Below the pieces are notes generated by a model. The model worked only from the letters and a program-made list of their open reading frames with translations. It had not been told where the DNA came from and did no database searches. Shown here piece by piece: positions 18,404 through 27,243 of a stretch of DNA of 64,000 nt. Origin of the DNA: Natronohydrobacter sp. (lineage in GTDB: Bacteria; Pseudomonadota; Alphaproteobacteria; Rhodobacterales; Rhodobacteraceae); NCBI GenBank assembly GCA_030603695.1, contig JAUVXF010000001.1:236638-300637 (forward strand), read 5' to 3'. The position numbers were made by a program, and so were the translations under genes. Position 1 is the first letter of the stretch. The number at the start of each line of letters is the position of its first letter.

Positions 18404-19627
18404 TTAGGCAGAGATTTCGGCACGATTCAGCGCACAATGCGCCCAAAGCCCATCCATTGCGCGCACGACATCATCCATCATGCGCGGATCATGCACGGGC
18501 GAGGGGGTAAAGCGCAGCCGCTCTGTTCCGCGTGGCACTGTGGGGAAGTTGATGGGCTGCACATAAATCCCGTAACGGGCCAGCAACATGTCAGAAATCG
18601 CCTTGCAATGCACGGGATCCCCCACATGGACAGGCACGATATGGCTGCCGTGATCTATAATCGGCAGGCCCAGCCCGCGCAGGCGCATTTTCAGGATGCG
18701 CGCGTTTTCCTGCTGTTTATCGCGCAAATATTGCGCGGTTTTCAGAAACTCTACCGAAGCCACGGCGCCTGCCGCCACGGCAGGGGGGATAGAGGTGGTG
18801 AAAATAAACCCCGGCGCATAAGACCGCACAGCATCGCACATCTTGGCCGAAGCCGCGATATAGCCGCCCATCACGCCATAAGCTTTGGCCAGCGTGCCAT
18901 TGATGATGTCAATCCGGTGCATCAGCCCGTCACGTTCGGCCACGCCTGCGCCGCGGGGGCCATACATGCCCACGGCATGCACTTCATCAATATATGTCAG
19001 CGCGCCAAATTCATCGGCCAGGTCGCAGATTTCCCGGATTGGGCCAAAATCTCCATCCATCGAATAGATGGATTCGAAGGCAATCAGCTTTGGCGCGGCA
19101 GGATCATCCGCCGCCAGCAATTCGCGCAGATGCGCCACATCATTATGGCGGAAAATACGCTTTGCCCCGCCATTGCGCCGCACGCCTTCAATCATAGAGG
19201 CGTGATTCAGGGCATCGGAATAGATAATCAGCCCCGGAAACAGTTTTGGCAGGGTCGAGAGCGTGGCATCATTGGCGATATAAGCAGAGGTAAAGACAAG
19301 CGCCGCTTCTTTCTGGTGCAGATCGGCCAGAGAGGCTTCGAGGCGCTTGTGATACACGGTTGTTCCCGAAATATTGCGCGTGCCGCCTGATCCCGCGCCA
19401 GTTGCTTCCAGCGCTTCGCGCATGGCCTCCAGCACGACGGGCTGTTGCCCCATGCCAAGGTAATCATTGCCGCACCACACAACGATATCTTGTTGCGTGC
19501 CATCTGGCTTTGTCCAGACGGCTTTGGGGAAATGCCCCTTGCGCCGTTCGATATCAATGAAAGTGCGGTAACGGCCTTCTTCATGCAGCCGGTTCAACGC
19601 GGTATCTAGCGCAGCAATATAGTCCAA
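18404..19627 (-). CDS. hemA: 5-aminolevulinate synthase (C4 pathway), TTG start
   Basis: PLP enzyme that condenses glycine and succinyl-CoA to 5-aminolevulinate, the first step of tetrapyrrole synthesis in alphaproteobacteria. It has 407 residues. The N-terminus [30 protein letters not shown] is close to the Rhodobacter enzymes, and the PLP lysine is in [13 protein letters not shown]. The initiation codon appears to be TTG at 19627, preceded by GAGGGAGAGGG; no ATG in the right place gives the conserved N-terminus. An FNR-type box lies 116 bp upstream, matching known oxygen control of hemA in Rhodobacter. The product feeds heme and also the cobalamin genes cobS and cobQ nearby. Confidence 0.97.
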   Translation of the reverse strand: MDYIAALDTALNRLHEEGRYRTFIDIERRKGHFPKAVWTKPDGTQQDIVVWCGNDYLGMGQQPVVLEAMREALEATGAGSGGTRNISGTTVYHKRLEASLADLHQKEAALVFTSAYIANDATLSTLPKLFPGLIIYSDALNHASMIEGVRRNGGAKRIFRHNDVAHLRELLAADDPAAPKLIAFESIYSMDGDFGPIREICDLADEFGALTYIDEVHAVGMYGPRGAGVAERDGLMHRIDIINGTLAKAYGVMGGYIAASAKMCDAVRSYAPGFIFTTSIPPAVAAGAVASVEFLKTAQYLRDKQQENARILKMRLRGLGLPIIDHGSHIVPVHVGDPVHCKAISDMLLARYGIYVQPINFPTVPRGTERLRFTPSPVHDPRMMDDVVRAMDGLWAHCALNRAEISA

Positions 19628-19742
19628 AACCCTCTCCCTCGCAGTGATGCTGGGTATAACGATGCTTTTACTGACGATCTGGACAATTGCAACGCCTCAC
19701 GCCCATTCTTCCAGAAGCTAAAGCCCGGTCTCTCTTGCGGCC

Positions 19743-19756
19743 TTGACCTATGTCAA
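19743..19756. promoter_or_regulatory. FNR-type box upstream of hemA
   Basis: TTGACCTATGTCAA, a perfect TTGAC-N4-GTCAA dyad that fits the FNR/FnrL/CRP-family consensus. It is 116 bp upstream of the hemA TTG. FnrL control of hemA is established in Rhodobacter, so oxygen-responsive control is the natural reading. The exact protein (FnrL, Dnr or CRP type) is not decided by the sequence. Confidence 0.65.
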
Positions 19757-19825
19757 ACCTGCGGGAAAAACAAATCTTTCCCGCGTGGCGCTTCGTCGCA
19801 TCATTTTTCCGGGAGGAACGGGCGT

Positions 19826-19849
19826 CGGTGCCGGTGCGCGCACCGGCAC
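19826..19849 (-). terminator. Perfect 24-bp palindrome, hairpin after the small exported-protein gene
   Basis: GGTGCCGGTGCG/CGCACCGGCACC is a perfect palindrome 60 bp past the stop of the minus-strand gene at 19910. It can form a stem of about 10 bp. There is no clean U-tract immediately after it (GGAAAAATG follows about 18 bp later), so termination is likely but not certain; a protein-binding dyad is the alternative. Confidence 0.5.
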
Positions 19850-19909
19850 CCGATTGCGCTGCACCTGCGCCTTCTTTTGCGCCGCTGGCGGGGCAACCCC
19901 CAAGCGCGC

Positions 19910-20302
19910 CTAGCGCGGGGCGACGTCCAGCACCAGCACACAATCCGCACCGCCACTGCGCGCGGCATTGCAGGCGTCCAGCGCGGCGGTGCTGGCGGCC
20001 TCTGCGCTATCCAGCCCGGATAATGCGCTGGCGGATGCAACGGGCATTCCGGCACGCACAAAGCCTTCATCCGGGGCCACGGCCAGCGCGGCAAAGCCCG
20101 CATCTGTGACAAACAGCGCCAAGGCGTCTGGGTTCTGGCCAACCAGCCGCAGGGTCATCATTTCTTCTTCTGTCAGAAACCCATGCGCGAATACCCGCAC
20201 TTCCACCCCATCCATCTGAAAGGTTTCCACTTCTGCCGCCTGAACCCCTAACGCCCCTGCAAGGGCCATTCCCAACACCGCCGCAAAGCCCAGTTTCCGC
20301 AT
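19910..20302 (-). CDS. Small exported protein of unknown function
   Basis: A 130-residue protein I do not recognise. The N-terminus MRKLGFAAVLGMALAGALGVQAAEVETF is a clear Sec signal peptide with cleavage after QAA, so the mature protein of about 108 residues is periplasmic. The rest is rich in Ala/Gly and acidic residues, with two cysteines near the end (DACNAARSGGADCVLVLD) that could form a disulfide. The ATG at 20302 has AGGAG eight bases upstream; the GTG at 20311 in the ORF track is too close to it. It is upstream of hemA on the same strand but separated by a hairpin and an FNR-type box, so it is probably a separate unit. Confidence 0.65.
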   Translation of the reverse strand: MRKLGFAAVLGMALAGALGVQAAEVETFQMDGVEVRVFAHGFLTEEEMMTLRLVGQNPDALALFVTDAGFAALAVAPDEGFVRAGMPVASASALSGLDSAEAASTAALDACNAARSGGADCVLVLDVAPR

Positions 20303-20420
20303 TCCTGCCACTCCTCAGAATCACATGTTTTCTGCGCTGCATTATAGCGGGGCCTTGGGGGCTGGACAGCCCCCCGCGCTCTGATAGGGTCGCGCCCAGA
20401 CGAATTATCGGAGTTATCCC

Positions 20421-21806
20421 ATGACATTGCCCCTTCCCCCCGTGCTGTCCCGGATTGATCAGGATTTGCCGCAGGCGCTGGAGCGCTTGTCGGATTTGCT
20501 GCGCATTCCGTCCATTTCCACCGATCCCGCACACAAGGCAGATGTGGAACGCGCGGCCGATTGGCTGGTGGCGGAACTGGCCAGCCTTGGCTTTGATGCC
20601 CGCAAGGATGCAACCCCCGGCCACCCGATGGTGGTGGCCCATGGCGGCGCAGAGGATGGCCCGCATCTGCTGTTTTACGGCCATTACGATGTCCAGCCCG
20701 TAGACCCGCTGGAACTATGGGATACCCCGCCCTTCGAGCCGCGCCTGGAAGATACCCCCAAAGGCCGCGTCATCCGCGCGCGCGGGGCCTCTGATGACAA
20801 GGGCCAGCTTATGACGTTTATAGAGGCCTGCCGCGCATGGCTGGCCGTGCATGGGCGCTTGCCTGTGAAACTGACATTCTGTCTGGAAGGGGAAGAAGAA
20901 AGCGGCTCGCCTTCGCTTGTGCCGTATTTGCAGGCCAATCGGGACGCGCTGAAAGCTGATATCGCGCTTATCTGCGATACGGGCCTGTTTGATGCCCAGA
21001 CACCGGGCATAACCACCATGCTGCGCGGCCTGCTGGGCGAGGAAATCATCATCCACGGCCCTGCGCGCGATCTGCATTCGGGCAGCTTTGGCGGCGCGGC
21101 CATGAACCCCGCGCGCGTGCTGGCGCGCATTCTGGCGGGGCTGCATGATGATCAGGGGCGCATTACCCTGCCGGGCTTTTATGATGGCGTGCCCGAAATT
21201 TCTGACGAATTGCGCGCGCAATGGGATGGTTTGGGCTTTGATGCCAGCGCCTTTCTGGGCGGCGTGGGCCTGAGCATCCCGGCAGGCGAACAAGGGCGCA
21301 GCGCGCTGGAAATGATCTGGGCGCGCCCCACATGCGAAATCAATGGCATGGTTTCGGGCTATACCGGCGCGGGGTTCAAAACCGTGCTGCCCGCGCGGGC
21401 CAGTGCCAAGGTCAGTTTCCGGCTGGTGGGGGCGCAAGACCCCCATAAAATCCGCGCCGCATTTCGCGACTATGTGCGCGCCCATATCCCCGCAGATTGC
21501 CGGGTGGAATTTCTGGAACACGGGGCTTCGCCCGCCTCTGTGATGGAAACCAGCCATCCCGCTTTTGAAGCCGCGCGCACAGCCCTTAGCGATGAATGGC
21601 CCAAACCTGCGGCTTTTGTGGGCGCGGGTGGGTCTATTCCGATTGCGGGTTATTTCAAAACCATTCTGGGCATGGATTCCATGCTGATCGGCTTTGCCAA
21701 GGATGATGACCAGATCCATTCGCCCAATGAGAAATATGATCTGGACAGTTTCCACCGGGGTATCCGGTCTTGGGCGCGGGTGATTGGCGCTGTTGCCAAA
21801 ACATGA
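20421..21806 (+). CDS. M20 family dipeptidase / peptidase
   Basis: A 461-residue zinc metallopeptidase of the M20 (DapE/ArgE/carnosinase-like) clan. Metal-binding segments are FYGHYDVQPVDP (His and catalytic Asp), ARGASDDKGQ (bridging Asp) and LEGEEESGSPSL (catalytic Glu and ligand). A dimerisation lid domain lies between about residues 200 and 340, and the last ligand is near DDQIHSPNEKYDL. The length and motif order fit the M20 dipeptidases commonly annotated in roseobacters. GGAG lies seven bases before ATG. Its stop overlaps the P450 start (ATGA), so the two are translationally coupled, although no functional link is obvious. Confidence 0.93.
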   Translation: MTLPLPPVLSRIDQDLPQALERLSDLLRIPSISTDPAHKADVERAADWLVAELASLGFDARKDATPGHPMVVAHGGAEDGPHLLFYGHYDVQPVDPLELWDTPPFEPRLEDTPKGRVIRARGASDDKGQLMTFIEACRAWLAVHGRLPVKLTFCLEGEEESGSPSLVPYLQANRDALKADIALICDTGLFDAQTPGITTMLRGLLGEEIIIHGPARDLHSGSFGGAAMNPARVLARILAGLHDDQGRITLPGFYDGVPEISDELRAQWDGLGFDASAFLGGVGLSIPAGEQGRSALEMIWARPTCEINGMVSGYTGAGFKTVLPARASAKVSFRLVGAQDPHKIRAAFRDYVRAHIPADCRVEFLEHGASPASVMETSHPAFEAARTALSDEWPKPAAFVGAGGSIPIAGYFKTILGMDSMLIGFAKDDDQIHSPNEKYDLDSFHRGIRSWARVIGAVAKT

Positions 21807-23026
21807 CGGGCGCGCCTGATTTGGGCCAGGAAACGCTTGGCCCTCAAACCCTTGGCCTGCCCGTAATCACACAAAACCCGCTGGAGGCGGGTTTTGTGCA
21901 AAACCCCTACCCGGCCTATGACCAGATGCGCGCGGCAGGCCCGCTTGTCTATTGGCGCGATTATGGCTTGGCCTGCGCTGTCAGCTATGCGGCGGCCAAT
22001 GCCATTCTGCGTGATCGCCGCTTTGGCCGCGTGCCCCTTGCCCCGCCGCAGACAGCGCCCCATCTGGCCCCGTTCTACGCGATAGAGGGGCATTCCATGC
22101 TGGAACTGGAACCCCCGCGCCATACCCGCCTGCGCAATCTGGTGCTGCGCGCCTTCACCTCGCGCCGCATTGCCGCGCTGGGGCCAGAGATTGCGGCGCT
22201 TTGTGACAGGCTGCTGGATGATCTGCCAGCGGGCGAATTTGATCTGATCGCCCACTATGCCCAACCCGTGCCTGTCACCATCATCGCGCGGCTTTTGGGC
22301 GTGCCAGAGGCTGTGGCGCCCGATCTGTTGCGCTGGTCGCGCGCCATGGTCGGCATGTATCAGGCAGGCCGCAGCCGCGCCGATGAAGATGCCGCTGTGG
22401 CCGCCTCGGTGGAATTCGTGGATTTCCTGCGCGGCTATATCGCACAGCGCCGCACCGCGCCCCGCGATGATCTGATCACCCATCTGATCGCGGCGGAAGA
22501 AGATGGCGCGCGGCTTTCGACCGATGAAATGATCTCCACCTGTATCCTGCTTCTCAATGCCGGGCATGAAGCGACAGTGCACAGCATCGGCAATGCCGTA
22601 AAAACCCTTCTGGAAACGGGGCATTACGCCCAAAGCCCTATCACAGAGGCGCTGGTGGAAGAATGCCTGCGCCATGATCCGCCGCTGCATCTGTTCACAC
22701 GCTGGGCCTATGAGGATATCGATGTCATGGGCCGGATCATCCCCAAAGGCACCCAGATTGCCTGCCTGCTGGGCGCGGCCAATCGCTGCCCGCAGCACTG
22801 GGACAGGCCAGAGCATTTTCTTCCCACCCGCAGCGCCAAAGCCAATCTGGCCTTTGGCGCGGGGCTGCATTTCTGCTTGGGCGCGCCTCTTGCGCGGCTG
22901 GAAATCCATCACGCGCTTTCCACACTTGCCCGCCGCCAGCCCCGCTTGCGGCTGGCCGCCCCCCCGCGCTACGCCGATATCTACCATTTTCACGGGCTGG
23001 AGGCGCTTGCGCTTTTCGCGAAATAA
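21803..23026 (+). CDS. Cytochrome P450
   Basis: A 407-residue soluble bacterial P450 monooxygenase. The heme-binding loop is FGAGLHFCLGAPLARLE, with the cysteine at about residue 358. The I-helix oxygen-activation motif is LLNAGHEATVHS, the K-helix ExxR is in VEECLRHDPP, and the substrate-recognition start EPPRHTRLRNLV is typical. The ORF track opens 11 codons earlier, but the ATG at 21803 overlaps the M20 stop as ATGA. No ferredoxin or ferredoxin reductase gene is next to it, so redox partners must be elsewhere. The substrate is unknown. Confidence 0.93.
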   Translation: MTGAPDLGQETLGPQTLGLPVITQNPLEAGFVQNPYPAYDQMRAAGPLVYWRDYGLACAVSYAAANAILRDRRFGRVPLAPPQTAPHLAPFYAIEGHSMLELEPPRHTRLRNLVLRAFTSRRIAALGPEIAALCDRLLDDLPAGEFDLIAHYAQPVPVTIIARLLGVPEAVAPDLLRWSRAMVGMYQAGRSRADEDAAVAASVEFVDFLRGYIAQRRTAPRDDLITHLIAAEEDGARLSTDEMISTCILLLNAGHEATVHSIGNAVKTLLETGHYAQSPITEALVEECLRHDPPLHLFTRWAYEDIDVMGRIIPKGTQIACLLGAANRCPQHWDRPEHFLPTRSAKANLAFGAGLHFCLGAPLARLEIHHALSTLARRQPRLRLAAPPRYADIYHFHGLEALALFAK

Positions 23027-23120
23027 GCCCTTTCCCTTGCGTCTTGGGCAGATATGTTTCACATCAGGCGGGGCAACGGCCCTGTGGGGCAGGATATAGG
23101 TCAGGCAGGACAAGACAGAC

Positions 23121-24092
23121 ATGACGGCATTCGAAAAACCTACCGAGGAAATTTCTGTCCGCGATGTGTTCGGCATCGATTCAGATATGAAGGTGAAGGG
23201 CTTTGCCCAGGCCACAGACCGCGTGCCCGCCATAGACCCAACCTACAAGTTTGATCCCGATACCACCTTGGCCATCCTTGCAGGTTTTGCCTATAACCGC
23301 CGCGTGATGATCCAGGGCTATCACGGCACAGGCAAATCCACCCATATCGAACAAGTGGCCGCGCGGCTGAACTGGCCCTCGGTGCGGGTCAATCTGGATA
23401 GCCATATCTCGCGCATCGATATGATCGGCAAAGACGCCATCAAACTGCGCGACGGGGCGCAGGTGACAGAGTTTCAGGAAGGCATCCTGCCCTGGGCCTT
23501 GCGCAACCCCGTGGCGATTGTCTTTGACGAATATGATGCAGGCCGCCCCGATGTGATGTTCGTCATCCAGCGCGTGCTGGAACATGATGGCAAACTCACC
23601 TTGCTGGATCAGAACGAAATCATCACGCCGCACCCCTCTTTCCGCCTGTTTGCCACGGCCAATACGGTGGGCCTGGGCGATACAACCGGGCTGTATCACG
23701 GGGTGCAGCAGATCAATCAGGCGCAGATGGATCGCTGGTCGCTGGTGGCCACGCTCAACTATCTCAGCCATGATGCCGAAGCGGCCATCGTTCTGGCCAA
23801 GAACCCGGCCTATAACACGGCCAAGGGGCGGCAGGAAATCAGCCAGATGGTGACGGTGGCCGATCTTACGCGCACCGCTTTCATGAATGGCGATCTCTCC
23901 ACCGTCATGAGCCCGCGCACTGTGATCAACTGGGCCGAGAATGCGCGCATTTTCCGCTCTATCGGCTATGCGTTCCGCCTCTCCTTTCTCAATAAATGTG
24001 ACGAGCTGGAGCGCCAGACAGTCGCGGAATTCTACCAGCGCTGCTTTGACGAGGAATTGCCGGAATCCGCTGTCTCCATGTCGCTGGGATAA
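23121..24092 (+). CDS. cobS: Cobaltochelatase subunit CobS (AAA+ ATPase)
   Basis: The AAA+ subunit of the aerobic cobaltochelatase CobNST, which inserts cobalt into hydrogenobyrinic acid diamide. The 323-residue protein has Walker [14 protein letters not shown], Walker [15 protein letters not shown] and the sensor segment [19 protein letters not shown] typical of CobS. In many alphaproteobacteria cobS is followed by cobT; here cobQ follows instead after about 110 bp and cobT is not in the window. The 94-bp gap upstream separates it from the P450 gene. Confidence 0.96.
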   Translation: MTAFEKPTEEISVRDVFGIDSDMKVKGFAQATDRVPAIDPTYKFDPDTTLAILAGFAYNRRVMIQGYHGTGKSTHIEQVAARLNWPSVRVNLDSHISRIDMIGKDAIKLRDGAQVTEFQEGILPWALRNPVAIVFDEYDAGRPDVMFVIQRVLEHDGKLTLLDQNEIITPHPSFRLFATANTVGLGDTTGLYHGVQQINQAQMDRWSLVATLNYLSHDAEAAIVLAKNPAYNTAKGRQEISQMVTVADLTRTAFMNGDLSTVMSPRTVINWAENARIFRSIGYAFRLSFLNKCDELERQTVAEFYQRCFDEELPESAVSMSLG

Positions 24093-24129
24093 GAACCACG
24101 TTGGCAGGGATGATGCGCGCCGTTCCCGC

Positions 24130-24162
24130 TTTCATCTTGGAAAAAATATCCCCGCCGGAGGC
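24130..24162 (+). repeat. Short Rhodobacterales intergenic motif (CATCTTGG type), copy 1
   Basis: TTTCATCTTGGAAAAAATATCCCCGCCGGAG lies between cobS and cobQ. The same motif occurs inverted at 47460-47492 (CTTTCATCTTGGCTCAAATATCC on the minus strand). I recall this motif as very common between genes in roseobacter genomes; its function is not known to me. Confidence 0.65.
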
Positions 24163-24204
24163 GCAGGCCAGCCTTCCGGCGCAAGGGCTTGAAGGGGGGT
24201 GCGC

Positions 24205-25650
24205 ATGCGGGCGGTGATGCTTCAGGGCGCAGGCTCGAATGTGGGCAAATCGCTGCTTGTGGCCGGTCTGTGCCGGGTGGCGCGCCGGCGCGGGCTGTCT
24301 GTTGCGCCTTTCAAGCCGCAAAACATGTCCAACAATGCCGCTGTAACTGCGGATGGCGGAGAGATCGGGCGCGCGCAGGCCTTGCAGGCGCTTGCTGCCG
24401 GTCTGGCGCCGGTGACGGATATGAATCCGGTGCTGCTGAAGCCCGAATCGGACACCGGTTCACAGGTGATCGTGCAGGGCAAGCGGCTGACCACGGTTCG
24501 CGCGCGCGCCTATAGCGCGCTCAAGCCGCAATTGCTGGCGGCAGTGCTGGACAGTTTCGCGCGCCTGAAATCCGCGCATGATCTGGTGATCGTGGAAGGG
24601 GCGGGCAGCCCCGCAGAGGTGAATTTGCGCGCAGGCGATATTGCCAATATGGGCTTTGCCTGTGCCGCCGATGTGCCGGTGGTCTTGGTGGGCGATATAG
24701 ATCGCGGCGGGGTGATTGCGCAGATCGTGGGCACACAGGCCGTGCTTGATCCCGCCGATAATGCGATGATTGCGGGTTTTGTGATCAACAAGTTTCGCGG
24801 CGATCCCACCCTGTTCGACGATGGCTATGCCATGATCTCCAACCGCACGGGCTGGCGCGGTTTCGGGGTGGTGCCATGGTTTGCCGATGCCCATAAACTG
24901 CCCGCCGAAGATGCGCTTGATCTGCCCAAAGCGGCGCGCGGCGGCGGGGTGGTGGTGGCCGCGCTGGCCTTTTCGCGCATTGCCAATTTCGATGATCTTG
25001 ATCCCTTGGCGGCAGAGCCGTGGGTGGATCTGGTCATGGTGCAGCCCGGCCAGCCCATCCCGGCCGAGGCGCGGCTTGTCATCCTGCCCGGCAGCAAATC
25101 CACGCGCGGCGATCTGGCCTTTTTGCGCGCGCAGGGCTGGGATATCGATCTGGCCGCCCATCATCGGCGCGGCGGGCATATCTTGGGCATTTGTGGCGGC
25201 TATCAGATGCTGGGGCGCGTTATTTCCGATCCTGAAGGGCTGGAAGGCCCGGCAGGCGAGGCCACGGGCTTGGGCTATCTGGATATTGTCACCACCATGC
25301 AGGGCGACAAGCGGCTGGAGCAGGTTCAGGCGCGCCATGTGGCTTCTGGCTGTAGGTTTTCGGGCTATGAAATCCATATCGGGCGCAGCACTGGCCCCGA
25401 TTGCGCGCGCCCTTTCGCGCAGGTGGCGGGGCAGGATGAAGGGGCGATGTCGCCTTGCGGGCGGGTAACAGGGTCTTACCTGCATGGCATGTTCAGTGAC
25501 GATGGCTTTCGCGCGGCCTATCTGGCAGGGTTGGGGATTGCGCCCTCTGCGCTGCGCTATGGCGCGGGCGTAGAGGCCGCGTTGCAGGCGCTGGCAGATC
25601 ATCTGGAAACCCATATGGACTGTGACGCGATCTTTGCGCTGGCCCGCTAG
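24205..25650 (+). CDS. cobQ: Cobyric acid synthase
   Basis: Glutamine-dependent amidase that amidates four carboxyl groups of adenosyl-cobyrinic acid diamide. It is about 481 residues. The N-terminal dethiobiotin-synthetase-like ATPase begins [24 protein letters not shown] (P-loop) with [12 protein letters not shown]. The C-terminal class I glutamine amidotransferase-like domain shows [14 protein letters not shown] (nucleophile Cys) and [16 protein letters not shown] (catalytic His). The ATG at 24205 has AAGGGGGG five bases upstream; a GTG at 24199 is possible. It probably shares cobalamin function with cobS. The stop is followed by repeat copy D. Confidence 0.96.
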   Translation: MRAVMLQGAGSNVGKSLLVAGLCRVARRRGLSVAPFKPQNMSNNAAVTADGGEIGRAQALQALAAGLAPVTDMNPVLLKPESDTGSQVIVQGKRLTTVRARAYSALKPQLLAAVLDSFARLKSAHDLVIVEGAGSPAEVNLRAGDIANMGFACAADVPVVLVGDIDRGGVIAQIVGTQAVLDPADNAMIAGFVINKFRGDPTLFDDGYAMISNRTGWRGFGVVPWFADAHKLPAEDALDLPKAARGGGVVVAALAFSRIANFDDLDPLAAEPWVDLVMVQPGQPIPAEARLVILPGSKSTRGDLAFLRAQGWDIDLAAHHRRGGHILGICGGYQMLGRVISDPEGLEGPAGEATGLGYLDIVTTMQGDKRLEQVQARHVASGCRFSGYEIHIGRSTGPDCARPFAQVAGQDEGAMSPCGRVTGSYLHGMFSDDGFRAAYLAGLGIAPSALRYGAGVEAALQALADHLETHMDCDAIFALAR

Positions 25651-25700
25651 GGTTGGTCATTGCGCGACGCTTCCGCTTCGGGGGGAGGGGGTATTTGCAA

Positions 25701-25870
25701 AGCCGCGCAGCGTCGGGTCGCGGTGCGGCGATTTTACCTTTAGGCTATGTCACTTTATGGCGGCCAAATCCGCGCGAAACTCAGGCTAAGCGCAGGATGC
25801 AGCCAAATCGCCGTGCCGGGGGGCGGCCCGGCGATGCGCGGCGGCCTTCGGCCTTGATTCCGCGCAGGGT
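25701..25870 (-). repeat. Dispersed intergenic repeat, copy D (inverted)
   Basis: Close relative of copy C: GGCTATGTCACTTTATGGCG, CCAAATCCGCGCGAAACTCA and CAGCCAAATCGCCGTGCCGG are shared almost base for base. It starts about 50 bp after the cobQ stop. The DNA from 25871 to about 26015 shows no gene. Confidence 0.88.
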
Positions 25871-26019
25871 GCGCTACCCCAAATGCCCCCAAATGCCGCA
25901 AATCGGCCCCGTGGGTTGTCTTGTGAAAGGCACAGATCGTCAAACAGCCCCCCTTTGATCCATCGCAAAGCGGGGTCTGGCGCATTCGGTCATGCTGGGT
26001 GCAAGTCTGTATCTGGAAC

Positions 26020-26103
26020 GAAAAGGGCGATGGCGCAGGGAGGAGGACGCACCATCGCCCAAATTTAAAAGGCTTTCGGGAGGAGTGCCTTTCAAGTTCG
26101 TAA
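26020..26103 (-). ncRNA. CcsR/cuckoo-type small RNA (two hairpins with CUCCUCCC loops)
   Basis: Read on the minus strand, two hairpins follow each other. The first has a 6-bp stem AAAGGC/GCCTTT with loop ACTCCTCCCGAAA. The second has a 9-bp stem GGGCGATGG/CCATCGCCC with CCTCCTCCC in the loop, followed by TTTT, so it doubles as a terminator. Repeated anti-Shine-Dalgarno loops in a two-hairpin RNA are the hallmark of the CcsR1-4 RNAs of Rhodobacter sphaeroides and the wider 'cuckoo' family. A heat-shock-sigma-like promoter is correctly placed upstream. The predicted RNA is about 80 nt. Known CcsR RNAs are co-transcribed with a DUF1127 gene; none is evident here. Confidence 0.75.
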
Positions 26104-26108
26104 GTTAA

Positions 26109-26137
26109 ATCTAGTCCCGATGGCGGGCCAAGACAAG
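26109..26137 (-). promoter_or_regulatory. RpoH-type promoter for the CcsR-like sRNA
   Basis: On the minus strand CTTGTC (26137-26132), a 17-bp spacer, then CTAGAT (26114-26109). This fits the CTTG-N17/18-C(T/C)A-AT pattern of RpoHI/RpoHII promoters that drive CcsR RNAs in Rhodobacter. The predicted start is about seven bases on, near 26102, just before the first hairpin. Confidence 0.6.
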
Positions 26138-26224
26138 CAGCTTCGCTGCATTGCGGCATCCCACCGCAGTTACTGCTTAAAATTTGGGCATATGTCCCGG
26201 AGATTGGCGAATATCAGGTATTGT

Positions 26225-26240
26225 ATTCATATTTATGAAT
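26225..26240. promoter_or_regulatory. ATTC-N8-GAAT operator before the RND operon (SqrR/BigR/ArsR type)
   Basis: ATTCATATTTATGAAT, a perfect dyad 38 bp before the adaptor ATG. It fits ATTC-N8-GAAT, the site reported for the persulfide-sensing ArsR-family repressor SqrR of Rhodobacter capsulatus. A possible -35 TTGGCG (26204-26209) with -10 TCATAT (26227-26232) would place the dyad over the -10, as expected for a repressor. The regulator gene is not in the window. Confidence 0.6.
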
Positions 26241-26277
26241 GTGTATATCGCTTGTAACGCCAGATAGGAGATGCACC

Positions 26278-27243
26278 ATGAAAACCCCACTTGCCACGGC
26301 TTTGGCCCTTGTCTGGCTTGCCGCGCCGCTTTGGGCGGAAACCCTCACCCTTGCCCCTCAGCCTGTCACGGATTGGAAAGCGGTTTTCGGGCAGGTGCAG
26401 GCGCAAACCCTGCTGCCCGCGCGTGCCCGGATTGGCGGGGTGCTGACAGAACTTGGCGTGGCCGAAGGGGATATGGTGGACGCAGGCCAGCCCTTGGCGC
26501 GCATCGAGGATGAAAAGCTTGATCTGCAACTGACAGCAATGGATGCCCAGATTACCGCGATCAGCGCACAACTAGACAATGCGCGCTCTGAATTGGCGCG
26601 GGGGCAAGAATTACTGGCGCGCGGCGTGACGACAGTGCAATTACTGGACGGGCTGCGCACGCAAGCCGATGTGCTGGAAGGCCAGCTTGCCGCCATGCAG
26701 GCCGAACGCGCCGTGATTGCGCAACAGGCCAGCGAAGGTGTGGTTCTCGCCCCCATTGGCGGGCGCGTGCTGACAGTGCCACTGGCCGCAGGCGCAGTTG
26801 TCATGCCGGGAGAGGCCGTTGCAACCCTTGGCGGCGGCGGATTTTTCCTGCGGCTGGCCATCCCTGAACGCCATGCCAGCGCCCTGCGCGAGGGCGATGA
26901 GATTGCCATTGCCACAGCCATTGCAGAATTTCCGGGCACGCTGGCGAAGGTATATCCGCAAATTGAAAATGGCCGCGTGATTGCCGATGTGGCCGTGGAT
27001 GCGCTGGATGATGCCTTTGTGAATGCCCGCGTGTTGGTGCGCTTGCCTGTTGGGCAACGCATGGCGCTTCTGGTGCCAGAGGGCGCAGTCACCACGCGGT
27101 CGGGCTTGGATTTTGTCACGGTAGAGGGGGCTTTTGCAGGCCCGCGCGCTGTTGTTCCGGGGGCGCGCCATCAGACAGACGCGGGCGTGATGGTGGAAAT
27201 CCTGTCCGGCCTTGCGGCGGGTGATACGGTGGTGCTGCCATGA
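26278..27243 (+). CDS. RND efflux periplasmic adaptor (membrane fusion protein)
   Basis: A 321-residue HlyD/AcrA-type adaptor. The N-terminal MKTPLATALALVWLAAPLWAETL is a signal peptide. A split biotinyl-lipoyl-like domain (ARIGGVLTELGVAEGDMVDAGQPLARIED and APIGGRVLTVPLAAGAVVMPGE) flanks a short alpha-helical hairpin (about residues 80-145). The beta-barrel (RLAIPERHASALREGDEI) and membrane-proximal part follow. The start at 26278 has AGGAG seven bases upstream. The stop overlaps the pump gene start (ATGA). An outer-membrane channel gene is absent, so a TolC-type protein elsewhere must be used. Expression is likely controlled by the ATTC-N8-GAAT dyad upstream. Confidence 0.9.
   Translation: MKTPLATALALVWLAAPLWAETLTLAPQPVTDWKAVFGQVQAQTLLPARARIGGVLTELGVAEGDMVDAGQPLARIEDEKLDLQLTAMDAQITAISAQLDNARSELARGQELLARGVTTVQLLDGLRTQADVLEGQLAAMQAERAVIAQQASEGVVLAPIGGRVLTVPLAAGAVVMPGEAVATLGGGGFFLRLAIPERHASALREGDEIAIATAIAEFPGTLAKVYPQIENGRVIADVAVDALDDAFVNARVLVRLPVGQRMALLVPEGAVTTRSGLDFVTVEGAFAGPRAVVPGARHQTDAGVMVEILSGLAAGDTVVLP

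Noticed and set aside
25755-26159. 134-residue minus-strand ORF covering the sRNA and repeat D
   Set aside because: It crosses two structured RNA hairpins, its product has no domain pattern, and the first codons lie between the RpoH-like promoter and its start point.
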